From: Haloarcula hispanica ATCC 33960
Lineage (GTDB): Archaea > Halobacteriota > Halobacteria > Halobacteriales > Haloarculaceae
Reading direction: 5' to 3'
DNA: 64,000 bases
Assembly: GCF_000223905.1 (NCBI RefSeq)
Contig: NC_015944.1
Coordinates: forward strand, 186,001-250,000
A program made the position numbers and the translations under genes. Numbering within the stretch: position 1 is the first letter of the stretch; each line of letters starts with the position of its first letter. Shown in pieces: positions 18,609 through 26,908 of this stretch. Below the pieces are notes generated by a model. That model had not been told where the DNA came from. It searched no databases and was given only the letters and a program-made list of their open reading frames with translations.

Positions 18609-19577
18609 GTGATACTGAGCCTCGTCGAACATGCGGGCGGAAGTCCCGAAGAGCCCTCGCTGGAGGCGCTCACGCTGGCCCGTGAACTGGCGACGGCGAC
18701 CGACGCGGCGCTCGAAGCCGTCGCGTTCGGCGCAGAATCGGCGGCGCTCGGGGAGAAACTCGGTGACTACGGCGTAGAGACGCTCCACCACGTCGGTGAC
18801 GAGCGGCTTGACACGTACGCACCCGAGGCCTGGGCGGAGAGTATCGCGCAGTTGCTCGACGCCACGGACCCGGACGCAGTCGTCGCCCCGGGGACTGACC
18901 GCGGACAGGAGGTGCTAGCCCACGTCGGTGCCAGGCGCGACCTGCCGATGGCGGCCAACTGTCTCGACGTCGAGGCCGGCGACGTGTACGAACTGTCGCG
19001 CCAGCGATGGGGTGGTAGCCTCGTCGAACACACACGCCTTGACAGTGACACGAAACTGGTGACTGCGGCGGAACACGAGTTTTCGCCGGAGACGGCGACA
19101 GAGACAGTTGAGTCGACGGTCCAGCCGTTCGAGCCGTCGCTCGACGAGAGCGCGTTCCGGGTCAGTGTCGACCGAGTCGAGGAGTCCGACGAGACCGGTG
19201 TGTCGCTCGGCGAGGCCCGCGTCGTCGTCGGCGGCGGGCGCGGTGTCGGTGGTCCGGAGGATTACGACAAACTGGAGACGCTGGCCGATAGCCTCGGCGG
19301 AACCGTCGGCGCGTCGCGGGCCGCCGTCAACGAGGGCTGGCGACCGCACAACGACCAGATCGGACAGACGGGCACGAAGATCAGCCCGGACCTCTACGTC
19401 GCCTGCGGTATCAGCGGTGCGGTGCAGCACATGGTGGGCTGTAAGGGTGCGGACAACATCCTGGCGATCAACACCGACCCGGAGGCGGCCATCATGCAGA
19501 AGGCCGACTACGCCGTCGTCGGCGACCTCCACGAGGTCGTGCCGGAGTTGAACGACGCGCTGGGAGACGGGGGCTGA
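18609..19577 (+). CDS. etfA: Electron transfer flavoprotein alpha subunit
   Basis: A 322-residue ETF alpha subunit with GTG start. The C-terminal FAD-binding domain is well conserved: VVVGGGRGVGGPEDYDKLE, GASRAAVNEGW, GQTGTKISPDLYVACGISG, NTDPEAAIMQKADYAVVGD. The N-terminal domain pairs with EtfB. It should accept electrons from the neighbouring dehydrogenase and probably from the two related fusions further right, then pass them to an ETF:quinone oxidoreductase, which is not encoded in this window. It is the last gene of the operon. Confidence 0.94.
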   Translation: MILSLVEHAGGSPEEPSLEALTLARELATATDAALEAVAFGAESAALGEKLGDYGVETLHHVGDERLDTYAPEAWAESIAQLLDATDPDAVVAPGTDRGQEVLAHVGARRDLPMAANCLDVEAGDVYELSRQRWGGSLVEHTRLDSDTKLVTAAEHEFSPETATETVESTVQPFEPSLDESAFRVSVDRVEESDETGVSLGEARVVVGGGRGVGGPEDYDKLETLADSLGGTVGASRAAVNEGWRPHNDQIGQTGTKISPDLYVACGISGAVQHMVGCKGADNILAINTDPEAAIMQKADYAVVGDLHEVVPELNDALGDGG

Positions 19578-19629
19578 GACGGGCAGCCGTTCCGTGTGCG
19601 GACTTGGTTGACGGGCTGGCCGCCTCGGC

Positions 19630-20010
19630 TCATTCTTTGACGACGTAGTCCCCGAAGTTCTCGACAGTTCCCACGGGCGGCGCGCCGAAAGCGAGCCAGA
19701 CGTGCGTCTCTTCAATATGGTTACAGAGATTCCGGACCGTGTCCGGGTGGACGCGGACGACCCCGCCCTCGGGGACATCGTGGACGTCACCCTCGACGGC
19801 TATCTGGCCGCCGGTCGTCGCGACGAACACCTCCTCCTGGCCGTCGTGTGTATGCGGTGTCGTCACGGAGTCCGGTTCGACGATGACCTGATTCACCCGC
19901 ATCTCCGTACAGCCGAGCGGGTCCGTGAGCTTCCGGACCTCTGTCTCACAGGTGTTGAACTGCTCCGTCGGTACCGTCGCTGGCTGGACGATTTCGTACG
20001 AGGACGCCAT
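19630..20010 (-). CDS. Cupin-domain protein
   Basis: A 126-residue single cupin barrel. Motif 1 is TTPHTHDGQEEVFVATTGG, with two His and a Glu placed to bind a metal; motif 2 is EGGVVRVHPDTVRNLCN, with a final His. The start at ATG 20010 is preferred over 20025 because the upstream codons are not cupin-like. It may be a small-molecule dioxygenase, isomerase or metabolite sensor. It lies between etfA (convergent, 52 bp) and the cyclohydrolase gene (divergent), but its link to C1 metabolism is only positional. Confidence 0.75.
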   Translation of the reverse strand: MASSYEIVQPATVPTEQFNTCETEVRKLTDPLGCTEMRVNQVIVEPDSVTTPHTHDGQEEVFVATTGGQIAVEGDVHDVPEGGVVRVHPDTVRNLCNHIEETHVWLAFGAPPVGTVENFGDYVVKE

Positions 20011-20160
20011 AATCCGTCTTGACACAGTCCGGACATAGCCTTTGTGTCAGGATGGCCCACGCGGACCGAATACCGTCGGGGAAATCATTAGGCGAGTGGG
20101 CCGAGAGTGCCGTGGTATGGACAGTCGATCAGCAGAGACGGCCGGCGTTGAACCCGACAG

Positions 20161-20754
20161 ATGACGTTCGCGGACCAGCCTATCAGTGAGTTTCTCGACG
20201 ACGTCGCGTCGGGCCAGGTGACCCCGAGCGGCGGTGCGGTCGCGGCCGTCGGCGGCGCGATGGGCGCGGCGCTCTGTGAGATGGTCTGTATCCACACTGT
20301 CGGCACAGATGGGTCCGAGGCAGCGGCTGATGAACTAAGCGAGGTTGGTGACACGCTGGCCGACCGGCGAGAACGGCTGCTTGCCCTCGCCGACGAGGAC
20401 GCAGCCACGGTCGACGCGGTCGGGGCCGCAATCGAGTCCGGGGACGACGACCGGATGCAGGCGGCTTCGAAACGTTCGACGGAAGTGCCACTGGAGACGG
20501 CCGAGGTCTGTCTCGACGTCGTTGAGCACGCCCGCACGGTGACTGCGAAGGGGACGCCGGTCGCTGTCCCGGACGCGGCCGTCGGGGCGCTGCTCGCGGC
20601 GGCGGCGCTACAGGCGTCCGTCGCGACTGTCCGGGCCAATCTCGACATGATCGACGACGAATCATTCGTGGCAGCGATGAAACAGCGGGCAGACGAGGCA
20701 GAAGCGGCCGGCAAAGCGGCGCTCGACGAAGCGGTCGCAAACGCGGAGCGGTGA
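20161..20754 (+). CDS. fchA: Methenyl-THF cyclohydrolase / cyclodeaminase family (FTCD_C)
   Basis: A 197-residue, mostly helical protein matching the formiminotransferase-cyclodeaminase C-terminal family: FADQPISEFLDDVASGQVTPSGGAVAAVGGAMGAAL at the N terminus has the glycine-rich PSGGAVAA signature. Stand-alone members act as FchA, interconverting methenyl-THF and formyl-THF. It sits beside the formate-THF ligase gene (convergent, 85 bp), which uses formyl-THF, so this role is preferred over histidine breakdown; no FTCD N-terminal domain is attached. FolD at the right edge may share the activity. Confidence 0.82.
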   Translation: MTFADQPISEFLDDVASGQVTPSGGAVAAVGGAMGAALCEMVCIHTVGTDGSEAAADELSEVGDTLADRRERLLALADEDAATVDAVGAAIESGDDDRMQAASKRSTEVPLETAEVCLDVVEHARTVTAKGTPVAVPDAAVGALLAAAALQASVATVRANLDMIDDESFVAAMKQRADEAEAAGKAALDEAVANAER

Positions 20755-20839
20755 GCGTCGTCACCTCGTCGAACGCCGAGCGGCATCCGTTAAAAATCGA
20801 GCGGACGAGCCACAGGAGCTGGGACGCGAGGCCGGTTCG

Positions 20840-22585
20840 TCAGAACAGCCCCGAAATGTTACCGTCTTCGTCGATGTCCATGTCGGCGGCAGCCGGTCGG
20901 GCCGGCAGGCCAGGCATCGTGAGCGCGTCGGCCGTGAGAGCGACCAGGAAGCCAGCTCCGGCAGACGGGTACACTTCGCTGATTTCGAGTTCCCAGCCCT
21001 CCGGCGCGCCCTTCTGGCTCGCGTCGTCGCTCAGCGAGTGGAACGTCTTGGACATGACGACCGGGTAGTCGTCGAAATCGAGCTCGTTCATCTGCTCGAT
21101 GTCGTCGAGCGCGCCGCCGGTGTATTTCACGTCGTCAGCGCCGTAAATCTCGGTCGCGACGGTGTGGATCTTCTCCTTGATGCTGTCCTCGTCGTCGTAC
21201 AGCATCCGGAAGTCCTCCTCGTTGCTCTCCTCGGTTGCCTCGATGACGTTCTCCGCGAGGTCGACGCCGCCCTCGCTGCCGTCGGAGAACACGTTCGACT
21301 CAGCCGCTCTGACCCCGAGGTCCTCACGGCAGTGGTCCAAGATGGCCTGAATCTCCTCGTCGGTGTCGTCCGGGAAGCGGTTGACGGAGACGACGACCGG
21401 GACGCCGAACTTCTGGAGGTTCGTCGCGTGCTTGTCGAGGTTCGAGAAGCCCGCTTCGACGGCTTCGACGCCGGCCTCGTCGATCTCGTCGTAGTCGACC
21501 GGCCACTGGTCGAGGCCGTGGTATTTGAGCGCGCGGACCGACGCCACCAGCACGACGGCGTTCGGCGTCATATCGCCCTTGCGACAGACCACGTCCATGA
21601 ACTTCTCGGCCCCGAGGTCGGAGCCGAAACCAGCCTCGGTGACGAGGTAGTCGCCCATGCCGAAGGCAGTCTTGTCGGCGACGAGCGAGTTCGTCCCGTG
21701 GGCGATGTTCGCGAACGGCCCGCCGTGGACCAGCGCCGGCGTCCCCTCGATGGTCTGGACGACGTTCGGCTTGATCGCGTCCCGGAGTAGCATGGTTGCT
21801 GGGCCGGTCGCTTCGATATCTTCGACCGTGACCGGGTCGCCGTCCTCGTCGTAGGCGACGATGATGCGACTGACTCGCTCTTTGAGGTCGCCCAGGTCAC
21901 TCGCCAGGCACAGCACCGCCATCAGTTCTGAGGCGGCGGTAAGGAGGAAGCTGTCCTCCCGTGGCGTCCCGCCGGTTTTCCCGCCCAGGCCCACAACCGT
22001 CTCCCGGAGCGCGCGGTCGTTCATGTCGATAGCGCGCGGCCAGGAGACGTTGTTGATGTCGATGTTCAGGTCGTCACCCTGCGAGATCTTCGCGTCGAGC
22101 ATCGCGGCGATGAGGTTGTGTGCAGAGGTGAGCGCGTGGAGGTCGCCGGTGAAGTGGAGGTTGATGTCCTCCATCGGAAGGACCTGCGACCGGCCGCCGC
22201 CTGCTGCGCCGCCTTTGACGCCGAACACCGGGCCAAGCGACGGTTCCCGGATGGCGATCATCGCTTCCTCGCCGACGTGGTTGAGCGTCTGTCCGAGGCC
22301 GACGGTCGTTACCGTCTTCCCCTCGCCTTTCGGCGTCGGGGTCATCCCGGTTACCAGGACGAGGTTCTGCTCCTTGTCTTCCGCCTGTTCACGGAGGCGC
22401 TCGATGGCGTGTTGTTTGACTTTCGCGGTGTATTCGCCGAAGTACTGGAGGTCGTCGAGGCCGAGTCCCCACGGCTCTACCAGTTCCCAGATCGGTTCCA
22501 TCTCGGTCGACTGGGCGATATCGTAGTCCGTAGGAATCGGCTCCTGCGTCTCTTCGGTCGCGGATTGCTCATCCTGTGAAGACAT
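20840..22585 (-). CDS. fhs: Formate-tetrahydrofolate ligase
   Basis: A 581-residue enzyme, close to the usual family length. The ATP site is MTPTPKGEGKTVTT (residues 81-94); further signatures are GPVFGVKGGAAGGGRSQV, LHFTGDLHA and FANIAHGTNS. It joins formate, ATP and THF to formyl-THF; in catabolism the reverse direction gives ATP and formate. ATG 22585 is chosen because a TATA-like box lies 26-35 bp before it and the residues encoded upstream do not fit the family. In this region, full of C1-releasing dehydrogenases, reverse use for energy gain is plausible. Confidence 0.95.
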   Translation of the reverse strand: MSSQDEQSATEETQEPIPTDYDIAQSTEMEPIWELVEPWGLGLDDLQYFGEYTAKVKQHAIERLREQAEDKEQNLVLVTGMTPTPKGEGKTVTTVGLGQTLNHVGEEAMIAIREPSLGPVFGVKGGAAGGGRSQVLPMEDINLHFTGDLHALTSAHNLIAAMLDAKISQGDDLNIDINNVSWPRAIDMNDRALRETVVGLGGKTGGTPREDSFLLTAASELMAVLCLASDLGDLKERVSRIIVAYDEDGDPVTVEDIEATGPATMLLRDAIKPNVVQTIEGTPALVHGGPFANIAHGTNSLVADKTAFGMGDYLVTEAGFGSDLGAEKFMDVVCRKGDMTPNAVVLVASVRALKYHGLDQWPVDYDEIDEAGVEAVEAGFSNLDKHATNLQKFGVPVVVSVNRFPDDTDEEIQAILDHCREDLGVRAAESNVFSDGSEGGVDLAENVIEATEESNEEDFRMLYDDEDSIKEKIHTVATEIYGADDVKYTGGALDDIEQMNELDFDDYPVVMSKTFHSLSDDASQKGAPEGWELEISEVYPSAGAGFLVALTADALTMPGLPARPAAADMDIDEDGNISGLF

Positions 22586-22610
22586 CTCGACTAGCCCTTC
22601 CCTACACCGT

Positions 22611-22620
22611 CGTAATAATG
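22611..22620 (-). promoter_or_regulatory. Putative TATA box of fhs
   Basis: Minus strand CATTATTACG, 26-35 bp before ATG 22585. The spacing fits a leaderless transcript and supports the chosen start. Confidence 0.5.
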
Positions 22621-22875
22621 TTAGTGAACCTGATACTATCGGGATAGGATGTGTTCGAGACGCCGTTACGGACCGCGTAAGCCACATCATGTATCTCGGC
22701 TTACGAGATTGGTTCCGTGGCCCAGCAGCAGTCCGGACGGCAGCGGCAGCGACGTCGGGATCTACGAAATGACTCGATCACGGTTTCCGGGCCGCCATTG
22801 AGGAGTTTCTCGTGGGTTTCGGCCTGAAGAGGGTGCTCCACCTCGTTACGTGCTATCGACGCAGAACCCTCTGGC

Positions 22876-22886
22876 GATAAATTAAT
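22876..22886 (+). promoter_or_regulatory. Putative TATA box of the folC-folP fusion
   Basis: GATAAATTAAT ends about 26 bp before ATG 22912, the spacing expected for a leaderless haloarchaeal transcript. Confidence 0.55.
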
Positions 22887-22911
22887 CAGGCCGCCGCCGC
22901 CCAATTATGGT

Positions 22912-25311
22912 ATGGAGTACCACGAGTCGGCGGACTACCTGCAGTCGCTACAACGCCGTCGGCCCAAGTTGGGGACCGATACGACGGCGCGGATGCTCGC
23001 ACATCTCGGTGACCCGGACAACAGTTTCGACAGCGTGCAGATCGCCGGGTCGAACGGAAAGGGAAGCACCGCCCAGATGACCGAGAGCGTGATCAGAGCC
23101 GCCGGGCTGGACGTCGGCCTGTTCACTTCGCCGGGATTGAACGGCTTTCGGGAGCAAGTCACGGTCAACGGCGGCCGGATACCCAAAGAGCGGGTGACGG
23201 AGTTCGTCGAACAGATCGAGCCATGTATCGACCGCCTGGCCGCCGAGGACGACAAGCCGACGCATTTCGAGGTACTCACCGCGCTTGCGCTCTATCATTT
23301 CGATGTCGAAGACGTCGATGTGGCAGTTCTGGAAGTCGGTATCGGCGGCCGGTACGACGCCACGAGCGCGGTCGATCCCGTCGCAAGCGCCGTCACCAGT
23401 ATCAGTTTAGAACACACCGACCTGCTCGGCGACACGGTCGAGAAGATCGCCCGCGACAAAGCACAGGTCGCGCCGCGGGACGCCCCACTCGTGACGGGAA
23501 CGACCGGCGCTGCCCTTGATGCGATCCAGGGGATTACCGACACCATCACCGTCGGTGGTGAGGGGGCTGACGTCACCGCCGTCGAAAACGGCATGCGCTC
23601 GGCCGTCGAGAACCGCATCTCCCTCACGGGGCCGGACTGGGCGCTCGAATCGAACCTCAAACTGCTCGGACAGCATCAGGCGGAGAACGCCGGCGTCGCC
23701 GCGACGCTGGCCCGACAACTCATCGACGAGGACACCGAAACCATATCCGAGGGGCTGCGGGCCGCGACGCTGCCGGGGCGGTTCGAGATCCGGTCGACCG
23801 ACCCGATGGTGGTTCTCGATGGCTCACACAACCCCGGCGCGATGGAGACGCTGACAACACTCATAGAGCGATACGAGTACGACGACCTCCACGTAGTCTT
23901 CGCCGCGATGCAGGACAAGGAGTACGAACGAATGATTGCGACGCTTCCGGCCGTCGAGACGGCGTTCGCCGCGCGACCGGAAGTCGACCGAGCCGCGAGC
24001 ACTGGATCGCTCGCTGCCGCGTTCGAGGGGCAGGCAGCCCAGGTACAGCAGGTCGAGTCCGTTCCGGAAGCCACCGAACGAGCGGTAGCCACGGCCGGCG
24101 CGGACGACTTCGTACTCGTGGCCGGGTCTCTCTACGCAGTTGCCGAGGCTCGGGACCGCTGGAGTCGGCTGGTCGTTCCGACAGAGACGCTCCAGCAGCC
24201 GTCGGCGGGCGGGACCGCTGGATCAGGAAGTGAACCAGAAATCCACCAGCAGATGCTTTCGGTCACGCTGCGGCGCGACCAGGCAGGCGTCGTCAAACAG
24301 GCGTTCGAGGACTGCGGCGGCACCTGTACCCGTTCGGCTGTCGGGATGCCGGAGAAGCTCGTCGACACGACGCTGTCGGGAACGCCGCGACAGTTTCAAC
24401 AGCTCACTGACAGACTGGCTTCGACAGGGCTGGGGCTCGGTCGGCTCGCCACGCAACTCGAAGGCACGCTGTCTGACAGGTCGTTCCCGCCGCCGTTCGA
24501 CAGGGAAGAGGCGGCCGTGATGGGTATTCTCAACGTCACGCCGGACAGTTTCTACGACGGCGGCGAGTACAACCGTCGCGACCTCGCGGTCAGTCACGCG
24601 GAACAGATGATCGAGTCCGGGGCGGACATCGTCGACATCGGCGGCGAGAGCACGCGTCCCGGGGCTGACCCCGTGGCCGTCGAAACAGAGATCGACCGCG
24701 TAGTACCCGTTATCGAGGCCGTGTCCTCGCTCAATACCACCGTCTCCGTAGATACCCGAAAAGCCGCGGTCGCTGACGCGGCGCTGGACGCCGGTGCCGA
24801 CATCGTCAACGACGTGTCGGGACTGTCGGACCCCGAGATGCGGTTCGTGGTTGCCGACCACGACGCGTCCGTCATCCTGATGCATAGCCTGTCCGCGCCA
24901 GTGGACCCAGGTCGAACTGTGACCTACGACGACGTCGTCGACGACGTGCTTCGAGACCTCACAGAACAGATCCTGCTCGCCGAGCAAGCCGGCATCGACC
25001 GCGAGCAGATTATCGTCGACCCCGGCTGTGGTTTCGGGAAGAACGCCGCCGAATCGTTCGAACTCGTCGACCGACTCCACGAGTTCCACGCGCTCGGCTG
25101 TCCGGTGCTGGTCGGGCACTCCCGGAAGTCGATGTTTGCCGACATGAGCGACGCCGGTGCGGACAGGCTGCCACCGACTCTGGCCACGACAGCGCTGGCC
25201 GCCGAACGTGGGGCTGACGCAGTCAGGGTCCACGACGTCTCCGAGAACAACGCCGTGCTCAAGACGGTCTCAGCGACGGCGTCGCGACCGTCTCAGATGC
25301 GACAACAGTGA
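22912..25311 (+). CDS. folCP: Folylpolyglutamate synthase / dihydropteroate synthase fusion (FolC-FolP)
   Basis: A 799-residue fusion. Residues 1-425 are a Mur-ligase-type FolC with the ATP loop IAGSNGKGSTAQMT (44-56) and VLDGSHNPGAMETL. Residues about 440-525 are an extra linker module (SVTLRRDQAGVVKQAF onward). Residues 530-795 are dihydropteroate synthase: VMGILNVTPDSFYDGG, DIVDIGGESTRPGAD, DIVNDVSGLSD, VDPGCGFGKN and GHSRKSMF. It makes dihydropteroate from a pterin pyrophosphate and para-aminobenzoate, and adds glutamates to folate. The fusion is known from haloarchaea. It shows the organism uses true folates. Confidence 0.94.
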   Translation: MEYHESADYLQSLQRRRPKLGTDTTARMLAHLGDPDNSFDSVQIAGSNGKGSTAQMTESVIRAAGLDVGLFTSPGLNGFREQVTVNGGRIPKERVTEFVEQIEPCIDRLAAEDDKPTHFEVLTALALYHFDVEDVDVAVLEVGIGGRYDATSAVDPVASAVTSISLEHTDLLGDTVEKIARDKAQVAPRDAPLVTGTTGAALDAIQGITDTITVGGEGADVTAVENGMRSAVENRISLTGPDWALESNLKLLGQHQAENAGVAATLARQLIDEDTETISEGLRAATLPGRFEIRSTDPMVVLDGSHNPGAMETLTTLIERYEYDDLHVVFAAMQDKEYERMIATLPAVETAFAARPEVDRAASTGSLAAAFEGQAAQVQQVESVPEATERAVATAGADDFVLVAGSLYAVAEARDRWSRLVVPTETLQQPSAGGTAGSGSEPEIHQQMLSVTLRRDQAGVVKQAFEDCGGTCTRSAVGMPEKLVDTTLSGTPRQFQQLTDRLASTGLGLGRLATQLEGTLSDRSFPPPFDREEAAVMGILNVTPDSFYDGGEYNRRDLAVSHAEQMIESGADIVDIGGESTRPGADPVAVETEIDRVVPVIEAVSSLNTTVSVDTRKAAVADAALDAGADIVNDVSGLSDPEMRFVVADHDASVILMHSLSAPVDPGRTVTYDDVVDDVLRDLTEQILLAEQAGIDREQIIVDPGCGFGKNAAESFELVDRLHEFHALGCPVLVGHSRKSMFADMSDAGADRLPPTLATTALAAERGADAVRVHDVSENNAVLKTVSATASRPSQMRQQ

Positions 25312-25336
25312 TACCTGTGCAGCCCGAACAGTATGT

Positions 25337-25570
25337 ATGCTACAGTTTCCAGTTCAGCTCGGTTCGGGCCTGCTCGAATCCGTCGGGCAGGTGGCAGCAG
25401 TCGCTGGCACCGTCGTTCTTCTGCTGATGCTCGTCGGTCTGGGTGCCTTCGCGTACAAGAGCCTCATCGGAGACGGTATCCGCTGGCCCGATGAGCGAGA
25501 AGAGGCGGACAGTGAGGAGGACGACGGCGTCGTGCAAGGGAGCCGTGAGGACGACTGGAAGTATTACTGA
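25337..25570 (+). CDS. Small single-span membrane protein
   Basis: A 77-residue protein: a short amphipathic N terminus, one transmembrane helix (VAAVAGTVVLLLMLVGLGAFAY, residues about 19-40), then an acidic cytoplasmic tail ending in SREDDWKYY. The composition is typical of conserved haloarchaeal small membrane proteins, but I do not recognise a family. It starts 26 bp after the folC-folP fusion and may be cotranscribed. The frame is open further left but lies there inside the fusion gene. Confidence 0.65.
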   Translation: MLQFPVQLGSGLLESVGQVAAVAGTVVLLLMLVGLGAFAYKSLIGDGIRWPDEREEADSEEDDGVVQGSREDDWKYY

Positions 25571-25685
25571 CGGCAGAATCCCACTCGCGTGTTGGAACTG
25601 GGCATCACCCTGCTTTTGATCTCGTAGCCGTTTCGAAGCAACGCATACCGGCCAAACGGCAGCAGTGATCAGTGTACCCATCGTC

Positions 25686-26009
25686 TCAATCAGTACTGCG
25701 GTCGTAGGAGTGTTCGAACTCCCAGTGGTACCGACAGTCCGTGCAGGTCGCCCACTCGGGGATGTCGAACCGCTCGGGGTGGCGTTGCCCGTGCTCCATC
25801 CGGCTCCGACAGACCGGGCAGGTGAGATACAGGAGCTGCAGGTCGGCGAACTCGTCGTGGCTGTATTCGCCGACACACCGCGGACAGTCGATGCTGTCAC
25901 GCGCGTTGTGCTGGAAGATTTCCGACTCGCATCGCGGACATTCGACCGTCGCTGGCGGCCGTCTCGCCCACCCAATGTCACCGTCGTACGTCGTCGTTGC
26001 CGTGTCCAT
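25686..26009 (-). CDS. Small multi-zinc-ribbon protein
   Basis: A 107-residue cysteine-rich protein with four CxxC knuckles: CPRCES, CPRCVG, CPVCRS and CTDCRY, enough for two zinc ribbons. The first pair surrounds a histidine-containing loop (FQHNARDSID). No catalytic domain is visible. Proteins like this commonly bind nucleic acid or partner proteins. ATG 26009 is the likely start; the frame is open upstream but those residues are basic and do not resemble the rest. No operon partner on this strand. Confidence 0.65.
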   Translation of the reverse strand: MDTATTTYDGDIGWARRPPATVECPRCESEIFQHNARDSIDCPRCVGEYSHDEFADLQLLYLTCPVCRSRMEHGQRHPERFDIPEWATCTDCRYHWEFEHSYDRSTD

Positions 26010-26223
26010 GCTCGACAGCCTGAACTTGTTCGGCCCGTCACTCCGCTGGAGTGGCGCGGCCACTCGCTTGCCGACCCAGACAAGCTTCGAGAGCAGAGCT
26101 GCGAGCCATCCAGACACTGTGACATGGTATGTATTCTGACGGCTTAAATTTCCGGGCAGTACGAACGCTGACCCGGTGATGAGCGGTCGATAGGTTTTCA
26201 CGGCGACCCGCGGTATGTGGCAT

Positions 26224-26832
26224 ATGAGTGTTGACGCGGCTGTCGGTGTTGCGCCGACCGTCCCGGGACTGGCGGCAACTGTTGTGAATCCCGTCGTGGG
26301 ACAATTGATGCCCGGCGTTGGCACCGAACTGTCCAGACCGCTCCGCGGGCTCGTCTCGTTCGTTCTCGTGCTCGTGGCCGGCGCATTGGTGCTCCGGCTG
26401 CGGCGGAACTACGTCGACGAGTCGATTGACGCGATTTCGGACAGCCCGGCGATGGCCGTCCTCTACGGCATCGCTGGGTACGTGATCGTCGGCATCGTCG
26501 GCCTCTACGGGGCAACAACGCTGGCCCGCCTCAGCGTCGCTGGCGGGGTATTCGTCCGTGTCGCGATTCTCATCAGTAGTGCGTTCGTCCTGGTACTCAC
26601 AAGCTTCGGCTTTCTCGTGGTCGGCACACTCCTCACTGATATCTTTGGCAGCCGCCGACCAACATACGGGCTCCTCATCGGAGCGTTTCTCAGCGCTGTC
26701 TCGTGGGTTCTGCTTTCACCCGCCGGCAGTATCGTGTCCAGCCTCGCCATCGCCGCGTTCGGAATCGGCGGCTCTGCCCGGATTTGGATACACTCTGAAC
26801 GGACGGTCGAAACAGAACTGGGCGGCCGGTAG
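26224..26832 (+). CDS. Multi-pass membrane protein of unknown function
   Basis: A 202-residue protein with about five hydrophobic helices (LRGLVSFVLVLVAGALVL; VLYGIAGYVIVGIVGLYGA; VFVRVAILISSAFVLVL; and two more toward the C terminus). The loop NYVDESIDAISDSP between helices 1 and 2 is charged. I do not recognise the family. An in-frame ATG at 26215 would add three residues; 26224 is preferred. It is transcribed away from the zinc-ribbon gene and converges on the BCCT transporter gene. Confidence 0.6.
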   Translation: MSVDAAVGVAPTVPGLAATVVNPVVGQLMPGVGTELSRPLRGLVSFVLVLVAGALVLRLRRNYVDESIDAISDSPAMAVLYGIAGYVIVGIVGLYGATTLARLSVAGGVFVRVAILISSAFVLVLTSFGFLVVGTLLTDIFGSRRPTYGLLIGAFLSAVSWVLLSPAGSIVSSLAIAAFGIGGSARIWIHSERTVETELGGR

Positions 26833-26908
26833 CGTGAACGGTTTCGGCCGCTGTTGGCTATAGCATCTGACACGACCGGTCGCGTCGGAAAACGCAAAAC
26901 GAGAGGTT

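Larger units (their letters stand above)
22586..22911. other. Divergent intergenic region between fhs and the folC-folP fusion
   Basis: 326 bp with a promoter on each side (22611-22620 for fhs, 22876-22886 for the fusion). Between them is GC-rich DNA with no supported gene. A possible minus-strand frame (22701-22904) has no haloarchaeal protein character. Confidence 0.5.
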
